Counted from the stretch's first letter, positions 23,389-35,500 are shown. The stretch is DNA of 64,000 nt from Limanda limanda (GCF_963576545.1 NC_083639.1:25806118-25870117), one strand, 5' to 3'. The notes: generated by a model not told the origin, from the letters alone. Numbers and translations: made by a program.

Positions 23389-24214
23389 TAGTCCAGGCAA
23401 AGTAGCCCATTTTGGAGCCAAAAATAGAAGTAATTGTAAAATAATTTTTTTCAGCATAGATCATTTCTATGAGGTGTCCAGAACAACATACTAAAAGTCC
23501 TAAGAAATCCTAGTTGAGGAAATATGTTTAATTCTCATCAATGTGTGCCAATAAGGCCCGGCAACAATACACCCCAAAAAGACTATTTTTTTACTTTACT
23601 CCTATCAAAATGAAACTTTACACAATGAAAGTAACCATGAAACGTAACATTTTTTGTATTACCAGTTTCTTTGAAAATGAATTTATGTATGTATTTGTCA
23701 TACATATGAATGGTGTTTGCCTATGCAAATTAGGACATATTCAATAAGTGTGGCGCTCATGTGCTTGTCAAATTCATTTCAAAAGAAACTTGTAATACAA
23801 AAAAAGTTACTTTTCATAAATACTTTTACTATATAAAGTTTTATTGTGGTAGGAGTAAAGGAAAAAATTAAGCCTATTTGGGTGTATTTTGGGCATATTC
23901 GATTAGTGTATAGCTCATTTGCATATTCAAATTCATTTTCAAAGAAACTTGTAATACAAAAAATGTTACGTTTCATGGTTACTTTCATTGTGTAAAGTTT
24001 TATTTTGATAGGAGTAAACGAAAAAAATAGTCTTTTTGGGGTGTATTGTTGCCGGGCCTTATTGGCACACATTGATGAGAATTAAACATATTTCCTCAAC
24101 TAGGATTTCTTAGGACTTTTAGTATGTTGTTCTGGACACCTCATAGAAATAATCTATGCTGAAAAAAATTATTTTACAATTAGTCGGTCGTAAAACGCTA
24201 CTTTGCCTGGACTA
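23389..24214. mobile_element. Long palindromic (foldback) element, about 826 bp
   Basis: Left end TAGTCCAGGCAAAGTAGC is inverted at the right end (GCTACTTTGCCTGGACTA). Much of the left arm, including GTGTGCCAATAAGGCCCGGC, returns in inverse order near 24050-24072. The ATAAAGTTTTATT block occurs a third time near 23830. The same peptide-like frame (MCANKARQQYTPKRLFF) therefore appears on both strands and is not a gene. A 4-bp flank repeat CATT on both sides is only weak evidence for a target duplication. Confidence 0.82.
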
Positions 24215-24419
24215 CATTGTGTACTTCAAAAAATATATATATTTCTTTAAATGTGGCCCCCTGGACCCACCACTGAGCTTCAGTGAAATATGAATCCAAC
24301 AGGTGAACATCTCTTTGTGCAGCAGCGTTGTCATGGCTTCAGGTTTGTTTAGTAGAGAATACTGACACCTCAGGGGCCAGTTCCCTCCTGGACCATGTAC
24401 ATTCTGCTCCACCACCCAT

Positions 24420-24805
24420 ACAAATACACTTACTACACATATATTCATATTATTTAATTTATTATTCCCCCGCTTCACTCGGTAAACTGCTGCTTCATTT
24501 TGCTATGTAATATGTTATATGTTATATGTTATGTTATTTTTATTTTGTAAAGCTCTTGCCTGCCAGGTCACAAGATCACAGGTCCCACTTACTACGTACT
24601 TACTACATATATATTCATATTTTTTTATTTAATATTCCTGACTCCATCACCCTGTAAACTGCTTCTTCATTTTAATGTTATACATTATATGGTATGTCAA
24701 TTTTTTTAATTTTTGTAAAGCCCGTCTACTGTGTCCCAAGAATTTCACTGCTCCAAAGACGCTGTCATTGGTGCATGTGACAATAAACTTGGATTTGATT
24801 TGATT
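24420..24805 (+). mobile_element. Retroelement 3' end with internal duplication next to exon 15
   Basis: Ends TGTGACAATAAACTTGGATT TGATTTGATT. The segment ACTTACTACATATATATTCA occurs at about 24428 and again at about 24598, each followed by a similar CTGTAAACTGCT block. The element end is about 30 bases from the exon 15 donor. Confidence 0.65.
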
Positions 24806-24835
24806 CCACCCCTGGCTCCACCCCCTGGTTTTTAC

Positions 24836-25008
24836 CTGAGGTGCAGGCTCCTCCCGTCCGCTTGGCCCCGCCCTGCTGGAAGAAGGTGTCTTTGCCTTGA
24901 CACGCCTCCTGCCCCGCCTCCACCACTTGCACCTGTTGCAAAGGGGCGCTCCACTTCATGGTGTACTTGGGGCCAACGGGCACCAGGCTGCTGATATCCG
25001 GAGGCCCC
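24836..25008 (-). CDS. arhgef10l: arhgef10l coding exon 15: PH-like domain, variable loop (residues 607-664)
   Basis: The acceptor is CATCCACCAG|GGGGCC and the donor is CACCTCAG|GTAAAA. It encodes ISSLVPVGPKYTMKWSAPLQ, QVQVVEAGQEACQGKDTFFQ, and an Ala/Gly-rich loop ending ACTS. Human ARHGEF10L has [31 protein letters not shown] here, whereas ARHGEF10 is quite different, so this exon strongly favours the 10L paralogue. The donor lies only about 30 bases from a retroelement tail in the intron. Confidence 0.95.
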
Positions 25009-25357
25009 CTGGTGGATGAGAGAAAAGAAAATTAGAAGATGGGAGTTGAGAGGGTATAGTATATTTATCCAAGAGATCTTCTGAGCATGGCTATAAAATA
25101 CAATGACATTTTAACATCTTAGGCGTGTTGAGTCTCAAATTCTCAGACTCTTTGAACACTATCCCAGGTGTTAATCGTTAGCTCTCTCCCCCAGAGAATA
25201 CTCTTTTGAACTGTAAAATGAAGACGCCTTGCATTACAAGATACTAAACATGTCCTTATTTAGGTGAAAGGCCCGGTTGTGTGATGTCATGTTATCTCTA
25301 GTGTTGGGGTCCCACCTCCCCATGGGGAGGCTCGTCCTAACCTGTAATACTCTTGTG

Positions 25358-26190
25358 TAGGATTGCAAAATTCTGGGAATATTCAAAGATGGAAACTTGC
25401 CATGGGAATTAACGGGAATATACGGGAATTAACGGGAATAAACTGGAAATGTTGTGGGTAATTTATACTAACTGTATTTACCTTGTCATATACAGACATA
25501 AATATAAACAATTTGTTTTGTTATAGGCTGATTTGAGCCCTGAGGAAACTTTGGGCACTTGACTATATGCTTCTGCATCTTTGTGTCATTCTTAACATTG
25601 GTCTTTGCACAGTATTTGCAAATGTACACAGCCTTTCCTTCTACATTGGATGGGGTGAAATGTCTCCACACATGAGATAGTGCACGTGGCATTGTTCTGT
25701 AGGATAAGATGAGAAAAAAGTTTGTAAAAAGACACTAATGCAATGCCAGAGATATAAATAGTTAGCCAAACAATTGGAATCGTCTGTAAACATATTTTAC
25801 AATTGATGGATAAACGAATGGAAATAGGCTAGATGAACAGATGAACAATCCTCAATCAGCATGCTAATATATTTTCCCCAGTAATATCAAAACTTACCTG
25901 ACTAGTCCTGCACTCTACAGCAGGCCTCAATAGCCCTGCTGTAGAGTGAAGGATGCTGGGAGTTATCTGTGAATGCACAGTGGAGGGTTGAAATTCAACG
26001 TGCAGTGTGTGCTGCATTCCATACATCTTTAAAATAGAGTTTTGAATGATGTTTTTATTGCTCAGCGTTTAATTTGCATAATTTTTTTTTTTTCAAAATT
26101 CCCAAAATTCCCGAGCTTAATATTCCCATGGGAAGTTTCCTGAAAGTTTCCGGAAATTTACCGGAAAGTTTCCGCCCCTTTGCAACCCTA
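25358..26190 (-). mobile_element. BED-exon hAT element, 833 bp, 8-bp target duplication CTCTTGTG
   Basis: Ends are TAGGATTGCAAA (one change from the family end) and TTTGCAACCCTA. Flanks CTCTTGTG lie at 25350-25357 and 26191-26198. Orientation is minus, with the BED frame at 25692-25486. It sits in arhgef10l intron 14. Confidence 0.93.
25486..25692 (-). pseudogene. BED zinc-finger exon, copy D
   Basis: A 68-codon frame with CKYC and HIVKC intact. Changes relative to copy A include TNVKNDTKMQ and PITKQIVYIY. Same orientation as the host gene. Confidence 0.85.
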
Positions 26191-26663
26191 CTCTTGTGTA
26201 ATAAGTATTATACTTGTAAGTTCTGGGTCCGCTGAGAATTCTTTCAACGTCAACTTCAACAAGACTCTACTGCTGAAAAGACACGATGAGGGGAAAACAA
26301 CCTGAGACACTTTTGAAACGTCACAGAGACGACCCGGGGAACTGGAATTAGAAATCTGTATGATCACCCGTGTTCCTGCACCGAAAAAAAATGTTTTTAC
26401 CCCTAGCTGTGAGGAGGAGTTCATTGCTATTCATGTATTCCTGTAATCACGCAGACAATCAACATTGTGATCGGCTTGTCAAGAATCCTGGAGGGCAGAC
26501 AAAGTCAACTTGGGGACACTCGAGTTGAATGAGTCGTGGAGCGATAATTACTCTGAAGGCTGAACGAGAGAGAGCTTTAAGGGACATCTCTGACAGGAGC
26601 TTTGCAAAATAAACAAAATCCCTTTTCCTGTTTACTTCTCTCCAGAGAGAGAGAGAGGGCAGG

Positions 26664-26698
<35 letters not shown>

Positions 26699-27077
26699 GT
26701 GATCAACGGCGCTGTCATAGCAAATAAATTGGAAAGAAACTAAAAAATGTTTTATGTCAGTAATCTAGGACTCCTGTGGTTGTAGTTAGGCCTCCTAGCA
26801 TTTGTTTAAAGCTGATAAAGCTCCTGCGACTCCAGATAGTGCCCCCCACCCCCCCCAGCAGCCGGCTCTCATTACCATGCAGTTTGCCAAATATCTCCGT
26901 GAAACCCAGGGCATCACATTAGAGCCCCGTGCCACCTCAATGTGCAGCTTGGCAGACTCCCACCTCTTTTAAAAAACTCACACACAACTTCATGCCTAGA
27001 ACTGGAATCATGGACACGTTGGTAAAGTATTCCTGACAAACGAGTTCATGCAGCCGCTCTCTCCAACCGGGACTTAC

Positions 27078-27223
27078 TTGACATTTATGTTTGCGCAGAC
27101 GAGCACATCATCAAAGAGGAAGACTTTTCTCTCCTTGGACTTCAGGACTTGTCCCCGCTCGCCGTACACGGTCTCGATGAGCGTCTCACAAAGGACCAGC
27201 GACCCCTGCTCCGCGTTCAGTTG
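27078..27223 (-). CDS. arhgef10l: arhgef10l coding exon 14: PH-like domain start (residues 559-607)
   Basis: The acceptor is CTCCTTTTAG|CAACTG and the donor is GTCAA|GTAAGT, with two bases carried out. The peptide includes [20 protein letters not shown], then [20 protein letters not shown], the first strands of the PH-like region. The hydrophobic [12 protein letters not shown] strand is typical of PH domains in RhoGEFs. Human ARHGEF10L reads LLLCETLTETVYGDRGQ and RRVFLLNDMLVCANINF in the same place. Confidence 0.96.
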
Positions 27224-27418
27224 CTAAAAGGAGACACAGCAATCAGATCAGAGGCGGGAGGAGACAGCGGCACAAAGGGACCCGGGGACAGACGGGTTCA
27301 GAGCCCGGAGGACGCAGGAGCTGGACTCGGAGGAGCAGACGTCTCATCGGGGATTAGCGGACCCATTCATACAGCTGAAGGTCATTTAGATGTGCGTATA
27401 CGTTTACACAAGGGCAGC

Positions 27419-27785
27419 ACACACACACACACAACTACAGTCTGTACATCCTGCTGATCGAGTGGAAAGAGGAAAAGACTGTATACGCTCTCTATCGTTG
27501 CCTTGTACACATCTATAGTGATGAAAGACACACAATGATATCCACCACAACAGGGCAACTATATTGGGATAAGTTTGCCACATGCACACCTGTACACACA
27601 CACACACACACAACTACAGTGTGTACATCCTGCTGATTGAGTGGAAAGAGGAAAAGACTGTATACGCTTTCTATCGTTGCCTTGTACATGTCTATAGTGA
27701 TGAAGGACACACAATGATTTCCACCACAATAGGGCTACTACATTGGGATAAGATTGCCACATGCACACCTGTACACACACACACA
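27419..27785 (+). repeat. Two-copy duplication bounded by CA repeats (period near 185 bp)
   Basis: CTGTACATCCTGCTGATCGA at 27440 and GTGTACATCCTGCTGATTGA at 27621 start two units that both end CACATGCACACCTGTACACA. The CA runs at the borders suggest unequal exchange between microsatellites. Confidence 0.82.
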
Positions 27786-28734
27786 CCTGTACACAGACAC
27801 ACAAACAACACAGTATTTCAGTTATAAATGTTCAAACCGAAAACATACACAATGGTTTCTCCTGTGATGCTATACAGCCATTGTTATGCTATGGGGTATC
27901 AGAATGTATTCTAATACAAGTTGATTGAGTCTGAGTGTGTTTTTTGTGGATGTAATTGGTAAACTGCAGTTCCAAGGTAGCAATACTTACCTTACCTTAC
28001 GTTGAAATACTCAAACACATTCACTGCTTAAGTCCCTCATGATATTTTTAGATATTAACAAGGTTAAATACTTTGGCTGGATTTTTCTCCGAGGGCATTT
28101 TAATGAACTAATCAATTATTGCACCAAGTCTGCAGCTCATATTTAGTTTGAAACACAAAGTACCGATATCAACCTTCATTAAACCACATGAAAAAGAAAC
28201 CAGGCCATAGTGCATCCATTCAGACACACAAACACAGAACTAGTCTATAACTCAGAGTACAGCTTTTTCCGGTTTGCAGGATTATTTAAAGAAACTTTTC
28301 CTGCTAAAGTAACATCTCATGTTTTAGCCTTGAATCACATTTCAATATGAATGTTGATTAATTATTAATCTATAGGGACATGAAGAAAGTGAGATATGTT
28401 CGGATCATTGCTAAGAACGTAATGGTCCAAGATATTCATATAAACAGTTTCAACAAATCGTTATCATAGGAACGAACTGATGGAGAATGAATCAAACATG
28501 TGTAACTAATATTTTAATAAAGCTACATAAGTGATATAAATGTGATAAAACTGTAATGATTCATATGAGGCTATTGCTATACACATGAGAGTTTAGATGA
28601 AGCCGTGAGCCACACGTATATATATGCACATACACAAGCTCCGGAATGACATATAAATACACACATGTGGGACATTAAGTAAATAATCACAGGAATGTAT
28701 GTACATGCTAAACGTCCACAACGGTGCCACACAC

Positions 28735-28740
<6 letters not shown>

Positions 28741-28788
<48 letters not shown>
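28741..28788 (+). repeat. (GA)n microsatellite, 48 bp
   Basis: Perfect GA repeat in intron 13. Confidence 0.97.
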
Positions 28789-28791
<3 letters not shown>

Positions 28792-29664
28792 ACGCAGCCA
28801 AGGAATCTACTAACAGATGCAATTGGAGCTTCAGTGTTGAGCTGGCACACGCTGAGCTTTCCAGTCGTCCATATGTTTGGCAACAGGAAGTAGCGACAGA
28901 AAGCTTTTTTTAATCACTTTGATCCGGCGTCTTTTACGGGCGCCTAAATCAATACTTTTAACTTTTATGCACACGCCGCCGATCTGAGCCAGGCTCGTTA
29001 GGATTTAAGTGAAGCCACTACACCGCGATCGGGAGGTTAAGTCCAACAGAGGAGTTCACACATCCTGACACTTTGATGTTTGAGTGTTTGTTCACAAGGA
29101 AAGAAATGTAGGAGAATAATGAATCTCAGGGCTAAGTCAGTTCTGCAACCTGCAGTGCAGTAAACGCCTCGGACCACATTTCACGACGTCTTATCTGCAA
29201 GGAATCGGAGGCAGATTTCGGCTGCGGCTCCCACAGAATGAATCATTAGTCTGACTGGAGCTGCTATTTGATGGCTACAAAAAAAAAACATACAGCTCCC
29301 TCAAGAGGTGGGCTGCTATAAGAATACATCCTTAAAAGTCTTCAGGCATCAATAGGTGCACTGCAGCAAGCATCTGTGCAAGTGTGTGTGTGTGTTTCTG
29401 TGTGTCTGTGTGTGTGTGTGTGAGTGTGTGTGAAACCCATCCCCCCTCACATTGTTATCTGTCCTATTCTGGTGACTTAGATACTTTGAGACAAAGAATG
29501 AATATTTCATTGGACGGTTATGGGGGCAATAGAGTCGACTGCTTCCTATTGGAATTCTGCAGTGTCACCGCGGCAAATGGAATTCTGTGTGGAGTGCGGG
29601 AGATTGGCCGAATCAGCTCATCTCAGAGTCCTGGAAAGCAAGGGGTTGATAGAGGGAAATAAAA

Positions 29665-29900
29665 AGGGGGGGGGGAGGGTGTGAGAGGCAGGAAGAGAGA
29701 GAGGGAGAGGAAGGAAGGAAGAAGATGATGATGCAGAGACAAGAGGAAGAGAGCGAAAGTTTTTAAGTGGCGAGAGGGAAGGAGAAGCCACACAGTCGTC
29801 CACACACACGACTCCAGAGCGAGAGCGGAGGCATGAGAGTGCAAGTGGGGAATAGAGGGAAGTGGCGCGCGAGAGAGGGAGAGAGAGAGAGAGAGGGTGA
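29665..29900 (+). repeat. GA-rich block sharing a module with the 4.7-kb tract
   Basis: GACAAGAGGAAGAGAGCGAA then AGTTTTTAAGTGGCGAGAGG and GAAGCCACA closely match 4719-4772. GA repeats flank it on both sides, as at 4.7 kb. Confidence 0.75.
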
Positions 29901-30280
29901 AAGAGATAGCTCTCTTACAGTTTCCAATTAAATGTCTCATTTACCCTCTAATTCGTCTTATTCAGAGCAGCGTTCGTTCAGATCTGTGGCGGCAGGACTG
30001 TAATTCCAGTGAGGTAACGGAGAGGCCACACCTCTGCCATCGCAGCACGCCACTGTTTAGGGACGATAATGGGCATCATTTCCGGGAGATAATTTCTCTA
30101 TATAAAAATGCCTCCTCAGATTAATGTGTAGGGGGAAAGTGATATAAGCGATGGCTCCACGCTGGGTGAATTCATAGGTGTTTGGCTCGCAGTGATAACA
30201 AGGCAGAGGAGTTAAAGGGGCTCACGGCGGGTTGGATTGGGGCGTGTTTCGACATGTGGGTGGCGTGTGCGTCCGGTCAC

Positions 30281-30451
30281 CTTGCTGAGCAGGCGGTCGC
30301 TGACGCTGCGGGCCAGCTGCTGGGTTTCCGTGATCTGGTCGGCGACTCGTTTCTGTTCGTTCAGCTTCTCGGCGAGCATCTCCAGCTCGGTCAGAGCGAG
30401 CTGCAGCGGCAGGCGGTCCACGTGGCCCTTGGGCGTGTTCTTCAGCATGTC
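30281..30451 (-). CDS. arhgef10l: arhgef10l coding exon 13: end of DH domain (residues 502-558)
   Basis: The 171 bases are in phase 0. The acceptor is CTTTCCCAG|GACATG and the donor is AGCAAG|GTGACC. It encodes [20 protein letters not shown], then [20 protein letters not shown] and [17 protein letters not shown], clearly closer to human ARHGEF10L ([19 protein letters not shown]) than to ARHGEF10 (EKLNERKRDADQRCEVKQI) as I recall them. This block helps fix the paralogue. It forms the last DH helix and the DH-PH linker. Confidence 0.97.
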
Positions 30452-32470
30452 CTGGGAAAGGTCACGAGGAAAGAAAGAACAATTTAAAAGAAAAACAAAC
30501 CACCACAGGTATCCTCCAATTTACTGAATACGAACAAGTCCTGTGATCGTAGCTAATTCTAATACTTCCTTTAAGTTTCGATAAAAGACTGAATAAAGAT
30601 GGAGGACATAAGGGCTTCCTTAAAGTGAGGCCGAAACATCTTGATTGCCCCCTAGTGGCTGGCTGCAGTATTGGTCATTTAACCACATCGATGTAACACT
30701 AATTTCTCAAAAGAAGGTTATTAGGTATGTTTGGATTTAATCAGTCACTTGATGTAATAAAAACGGGGTTAAATCGCAGATCCACACCATGATCTCTACC
30801 GAGCCGCTTCTGGTTCCAAATGAGGTGAAAAGCCCCAGATAGCAAAAACACAAATCCGCAATATTCCAGCTTAATTCTTGTCCCACAGGAATAAAGCTGG
30901 AATATTTCACGTAAAGACACAAGAAAAAAAGCCGTTGTGTGTATCCTCCAATAGGATGGATACGAACAAGTCCTGTGATCGTAGCTAATTCTAATACTCC
31001 CTTTAAGTTTCGATAAAAGACTGAATAAAGATGGAGGACATAAGGGCTTCCTTAAAGTGAGGCCGAAACACCTTGATTGCCCCCTAGTGGCTGGCTGCAG
31101 TATTGGTCATTTAACCACATCGATGTAACACTAATTTCTCAAAAGAGGGTTATTAGGTATGTTTGGATTTAATCAGTCACTTGATGTAATAAAAACGGGG
31201 TTAAATCGCAGATCCACACCATGATCACTACCGAGCCGCTTCTGGTTCCAAATCACGTGAGAAGCCCTAGATGGCAAAAACACAAATCCGCAATATTCCA
31301 GCTCAATTCTTGTCCCACAGGAATAAAGCTGGAATATTTCACGTAAAGACACAAGAAAAACAAGCCGTCATGTGTATCCTCCAAAAGGATGGATACGAAC
31401 AAGTCATGTGATCAAAGCTAATTCTAATACTCCCTTTAAGTTTTGATTTAAGACTGTGAATAAACATGGAGGACATAAGGGCTTCCTTAAAGTGAGGCCG
31501 AAACATTTTGATTGCCCCCTAGTGGCTGGCAGCAGTATTGGTCATTCACCTACATGGATGTAACACTAAAAATAAGAGTACACAAGAATTCATATTTCTC
31601 AAAAGATGGTTTATGTTTAATCTCATTTTTCTGCTAAATTTGGATTTAATCAGTAACTTGATGTATTCAAAACCGGGTTAAATCTCAGATGCACACCATG
31701 ATCACTACCGAGCCGCTTCTGGCTCCACATCACGTGAAAAGCCCCAGATCGCAAAACCCCAAATCCGCAATATTTCAGCTTGATTCTTGTCCAACAGGAG
31801 GAAGTAGAGATGCGTCCATCTGTATTCACAGTCCACAGTTTACTTGTGAGCCTCCCTGATTTGCAGCGTTGGCTGAAATCAATTTTGAAATCTCCAAACC
31901 ATCAAACCGTCACTAACCACAGGCTGTGGCAGGTCCATGTTTATGTTGATATCTATGTTTATCCTGAATCTCTGACTCACTGAGAGTCCCGTGTTGTCTG
32001 GATACGCATCTCAGACGCACCTCCACGCCCTGAGCTCCAGTCCCCGGTAATGTAATGATTTCATACATCCTCTTCCTCTTTGGAGCGGCGAGTTGGGGCT
32101 GGGAGAAAAATGCCTGATTCACATTCATAACTTATCTTTTGAATTCATGGATAATCAATGCTTGCTGAGGGATGAAATGGGCTGCCGCAGATCTAGTCAA
32201 GTCAAGCTCAAATCCAAATCTTTGCCCGGAATAGAAAGAAAGAGGAGGAGCAGGAGATGTGGAGCCAGCAACACGGAAAAGAGCCGATGTGGCTCGCTGG
32301 TTGTATGTAAAAGTATGTGAGGTAAGACTTCTCGCACTCAAATTTAAAATCCAGGTAAAAGCCCTGCAGCTCTGCACCTTGATTAGTGCTCACGCTGCTG
32401 AATATTTAATCCGACGGAAGCCTCTGATGCTGGATGTGTTTGAGCTTGTAAGACAAACAGGAGTTTATAC
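30452..32470 (-). other. arhgef10l: arhgef10l intron 12 (2,019 bp)
   Basis: Most of the intron is the three-copy tandem repeat with a period near 432 bases (30506-31800). Nothing recognised in 31800-32470. Confidence 0.85.
30506..31800 (+). repeat. Three-copy tandem repeat, period near 432 bp
   Basis: TACGAACAAGTCCTGTGATC recurs at about 30528, 30961 and 31393 (third copy with one change). Each unit includes AAACATCTTGATTGCCCCCT-type sequence and GATCCACACCATGATC. Unit 3 has extra DNA at about 31570-31650. Units 1 and 2 are the most similar. Confidence 0.88.
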
Positions 32471-32563
32471 CTGCAGGAGCAGGATGAACTGAGGGAATCG
32501 CTGGATGGGCTTCACCATCAGGCCGTACAGAGTGATGCGGTCCACACTGCATGCCTGCTTCTT
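32471..32563 (-). CDS. arhgef10l: arhgef10l coding exon 12: DH conserved region 3 (residues 471-501)
   Basis: The acceptor is TTGCACTTGCAG and the donor is CTGCAG|GTATAA. The peptide [20 protein letters not shown] followed by [11 protein letters not shown] contains the hallmark DH motif KPIQRFPxxxLLLxxL, the long helix that contacts switch II of the GTPase. The Lys-Pro-Ile-Gln-Arg core is intact, which argues for a functional exchange domain. Confidence 0.98.
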
Positions 32564-35500
32564 CTGCAAGTGCAAAAAAAATAACATATTAGACACAGAC
32601 TCGAAAATATATCCCTGAACAGAAATACCATTATGATGAAACTACGCTCTTCCTACTTGAAGAGGCTCTTGTCAGGAGACTCTATAGAGCCGCGTGGGTG
32701 TGAGTGGGTGAATAAGTTATGAAAATCTGAGTCTGTTAGTCAGAGGAAAGAATGAAAGAGGTTTTGTTTTTTTTGGCATGTTTGGTCTAATGTATTACTG
32801 TGGGCGTAGGTCAGGAGAAAATATGGTTTCGGTGTCATGTAGAGTCTGTGGCATCATGACACCATCTGCATAAAGTGGTAAAAACCCACTGGACGCATTT
32901 GAAATATAGTTTGTTGGTAAAGGTCCAAGACTGAAGTCAACGTAGAGACACAGAAAACATAGGAAAAATTATAAAGATTCATCGGCTATAAAGTGCAGCA
33001 GCTGATATCATCTCCTGAGGCGTAAAGAAACTTTTTGCACTTGTAAGATGTCACGTAGATTAGACCTGATTATCGGTTTGATTTATCCTCTGTTTTTGAA
33101 TTAATTGGATTGACATTGATGTTCTGATATTGATTGATTATTTATTTAAGCCTCGGAAAACACAATGAGGAATAAGACCCTCATTTACAATGGTGCCGAG
33201 GGTATATTGAAGAGTTGATACATTGAAGAGTTAATACATTGAAAGAAAAAAATAAATAATAAATAAATATGCATATACATACTACAAGGGAAAAGGTCAT
33301 AAAACAATATTTTTTGGCGATTCAGCATATGATATAAGCAGATATCGATGATTGCAATATAATGACTCAGCCTGAATTTGTCTTAATGTTGCAGCCTATT
33401 AAATTCATAAATATTTGAGCTTATCTCGGTGATGAATGATGAATACGGTTAGTTTTTGGTCATCGCATTCACATTATTGGATCAGTCAGTCACTGTCACA
33501 TACTCTATCATCACAAACCAAATTGCATCGTATTATATTAATAAAGTTTGTCAAATTCTTTCAAAAACAAACGATGAAAAACTTTTTTCCCCAAGTGCAG
33601 CAAGTGCAACTATGGGGTTGATAGACAGCCGTCACTCAAAAACTCAAGAGCCAGATTCTTAAACTCGACCATGTGAAAGGTTTTTTTGCCAGCGAGGCAA
33701 AGAAAGTTAAAAGCAGCAAATGAGAGTCGACACTGATGGAGAGAGGAAGAGAAGCAGAGGGAGAAGTGAACTAAAGAGTAAAAGACAATTTATTGCTTTC
33801 ACTGCACTTGGTGTGAATGTTATTTGGGAGTATTTGATCCATTAAAATTGTGGGTGTGGAGGACAACGCCCCCTGCAGGAGAGAACGTGCACAGCTAAAG
33901 AAGAATCTGCCGAGTTATCCTGAATCCTTCTTGCCTGCAGAAGACAGTCAAATCTTTATGGATGTTTTAACGATCACCGGCGCAGGTAGGATTTCTCCCG
34001 GTGCTGCTGATGGTCAGTCTGACTGTGGGAGTGTGTGTGTGAGGGAGAGAAAGACTTCTTTTTGATTCAACTATAAGAAATAAACTGTCCATAACAAGAT
34101 TTAGTAGCATCTTAAATTCTGCTCTTTTTCTCACAGGGAATGTGGAGATGGCTGAGAGGAGACGGCAGAATTGGCAGGTTTTTAAGGGGGATGGTATTTT
34201 TGTCACTGTGCTTTTAAGGTGGACGACTTCCTCTCTCATTATATCGACAAAAATCTGACTTGAGATCTCTATTGTACTGAAAAGGGACCATGTTACATCT
34301 CTGCAAAATGCAGCTCTCACATTAACTCATGATGTCTGACAACTGAATCCAGGCTCATAATTCATGAGTCCCAATCCCTGCAAATGTCCCTTGCAGGCTC
34401 ATGGTCACGAGCCTCTACGATAATTTTAAAAACATAATGTCTGTCATTTATTCCGTGTGGTTGCTTTTTCCAGTCTGTGTCCTATCAATTTATTATTTGG
34501 TTTTTCTCCACGCTGCCAGTGAGAGGCTGCACCAGTCAGTGGGAGAGACAGAGGAAGCTTTCAGCAGACAGAAAGAGAAGCATGTTATCTGGAGGAACAT
34601 GCAGGGCTGTCAGCTGTGTGATCTGCTTCTATAAATCAGCATTACAGCTCAATGATCCAGGTTCATACTCGTGCATGAATGCCGGGGCAGGCAGCGAATT
34701 GTAAACTCAGTATATAAAAATCAATTCTTGGCACCGTCTCTGCACCTCGGCAGAATGTTTCATTGACGGCTGTCCTTAATTAATATCAGTAATGTTAAGT
34801 AAACAGAGGGACACGTCATAATTGTCTCGTTGTGGAAAACTTTCCACTTTTCATATAGATTGGCCAGAGGCGTAAAATCCACTCGAGGGTTTGCATTTAT
34901 CCATTTATCCATTTACCCATCCATTGCACATGTCGTGAGCTTTTAAAGACACATTATCAAAAGGATGCCAGACAGAGAGGGAGAGAGAAGATAACAATAC
35001 AGGCCAGTTATTGTTAGATTCTGAGAATAATTTTGTGGACAACTTGAATACAGGCAATTTTCATTTCCAGAAAAACCTTGAGCATTTGCACACGAGCACA
35101 GTGAGTGAAAACCACATCACTAAATAAGGACTACAATATTTGTATCGAGCCATCCTTTATACAGCTCATCCTTTCAATGTTAATGGGGTCTGGAGCCAAA
35201 AAATATAAAAATTCAAATATTTCAAAATAAAATGTACTCTTTCATGAATGCAACAAACAGTGGTTTCCTATTAGTGAATTTAAATGACGGAGTATTAGGG
35301 CCTTATTGAAGTATTGAATAAAGTTGTAATAATACACAAATAAAGCCATTTAATAACCGAACAGTGATGGTATTTTGTGAGTATTTAGTTATTTCTGAAG
35401 CCTGCACTCAAGTATAAATATAAAATATGATCCACATTTCTCATTTTAACGCCGACAACTAATCTTCTGATAGTTCTCCTCTAAATTACACAAAACAAAA

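Larger units (their letters stand above)
18024..24835 (-). other. arhgef10l: arhgef10l intron 15 (6,812 bp), repeat-dense
   Basis: The intron contains a BED-exon hAT copy, an antisense-to-window LINE fragment, the foldback tandem array at 20.8-22.7 kb, a long palindrome at 23.4-24.2 kb and a retroelement tail abutting exon 15. The stretch 19345-20770 is mostly unique sequence with C/G runs in which I recognise nothing. Confidence 0.8.
25009..27077 (-). other. arhgef10l: arhgef10l intron 14 (2,069 bp)
   Basis: About 40% of the intron is one hAT copy (25358-26190). A (GA)n stretch lies at 26644-26698. Nothing else is recognised. Confidence 0.85.
27224..30280 (-). other. arhgef10l: arhgef10l intron 13 (3,057 bp)
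   Basis: Holds a two-copy duplication with CA repeats (27419-27785), a (GA)n microsatellite (28741-28788), a TG stretch (29382-29430) and a GA-rich block that shares a module with the purine tract at 4.7 kb. I recognise nothing in 27840-28730 or 28800-29380. Confidence 0.85.

Noticed and set aside
23541..24072. Two frames on opposite strands with the same MCANKARQQYTPKRLFF start
   Set aside because: They arise because the DNA is a palindrome; there is no independent evidence of coding.
27419..31800. Possible CRISPR-like repeat arrays
   Set aside because: Units are long, few, and directly tandem without unique spacers; this is eukaryotic intron DNA.
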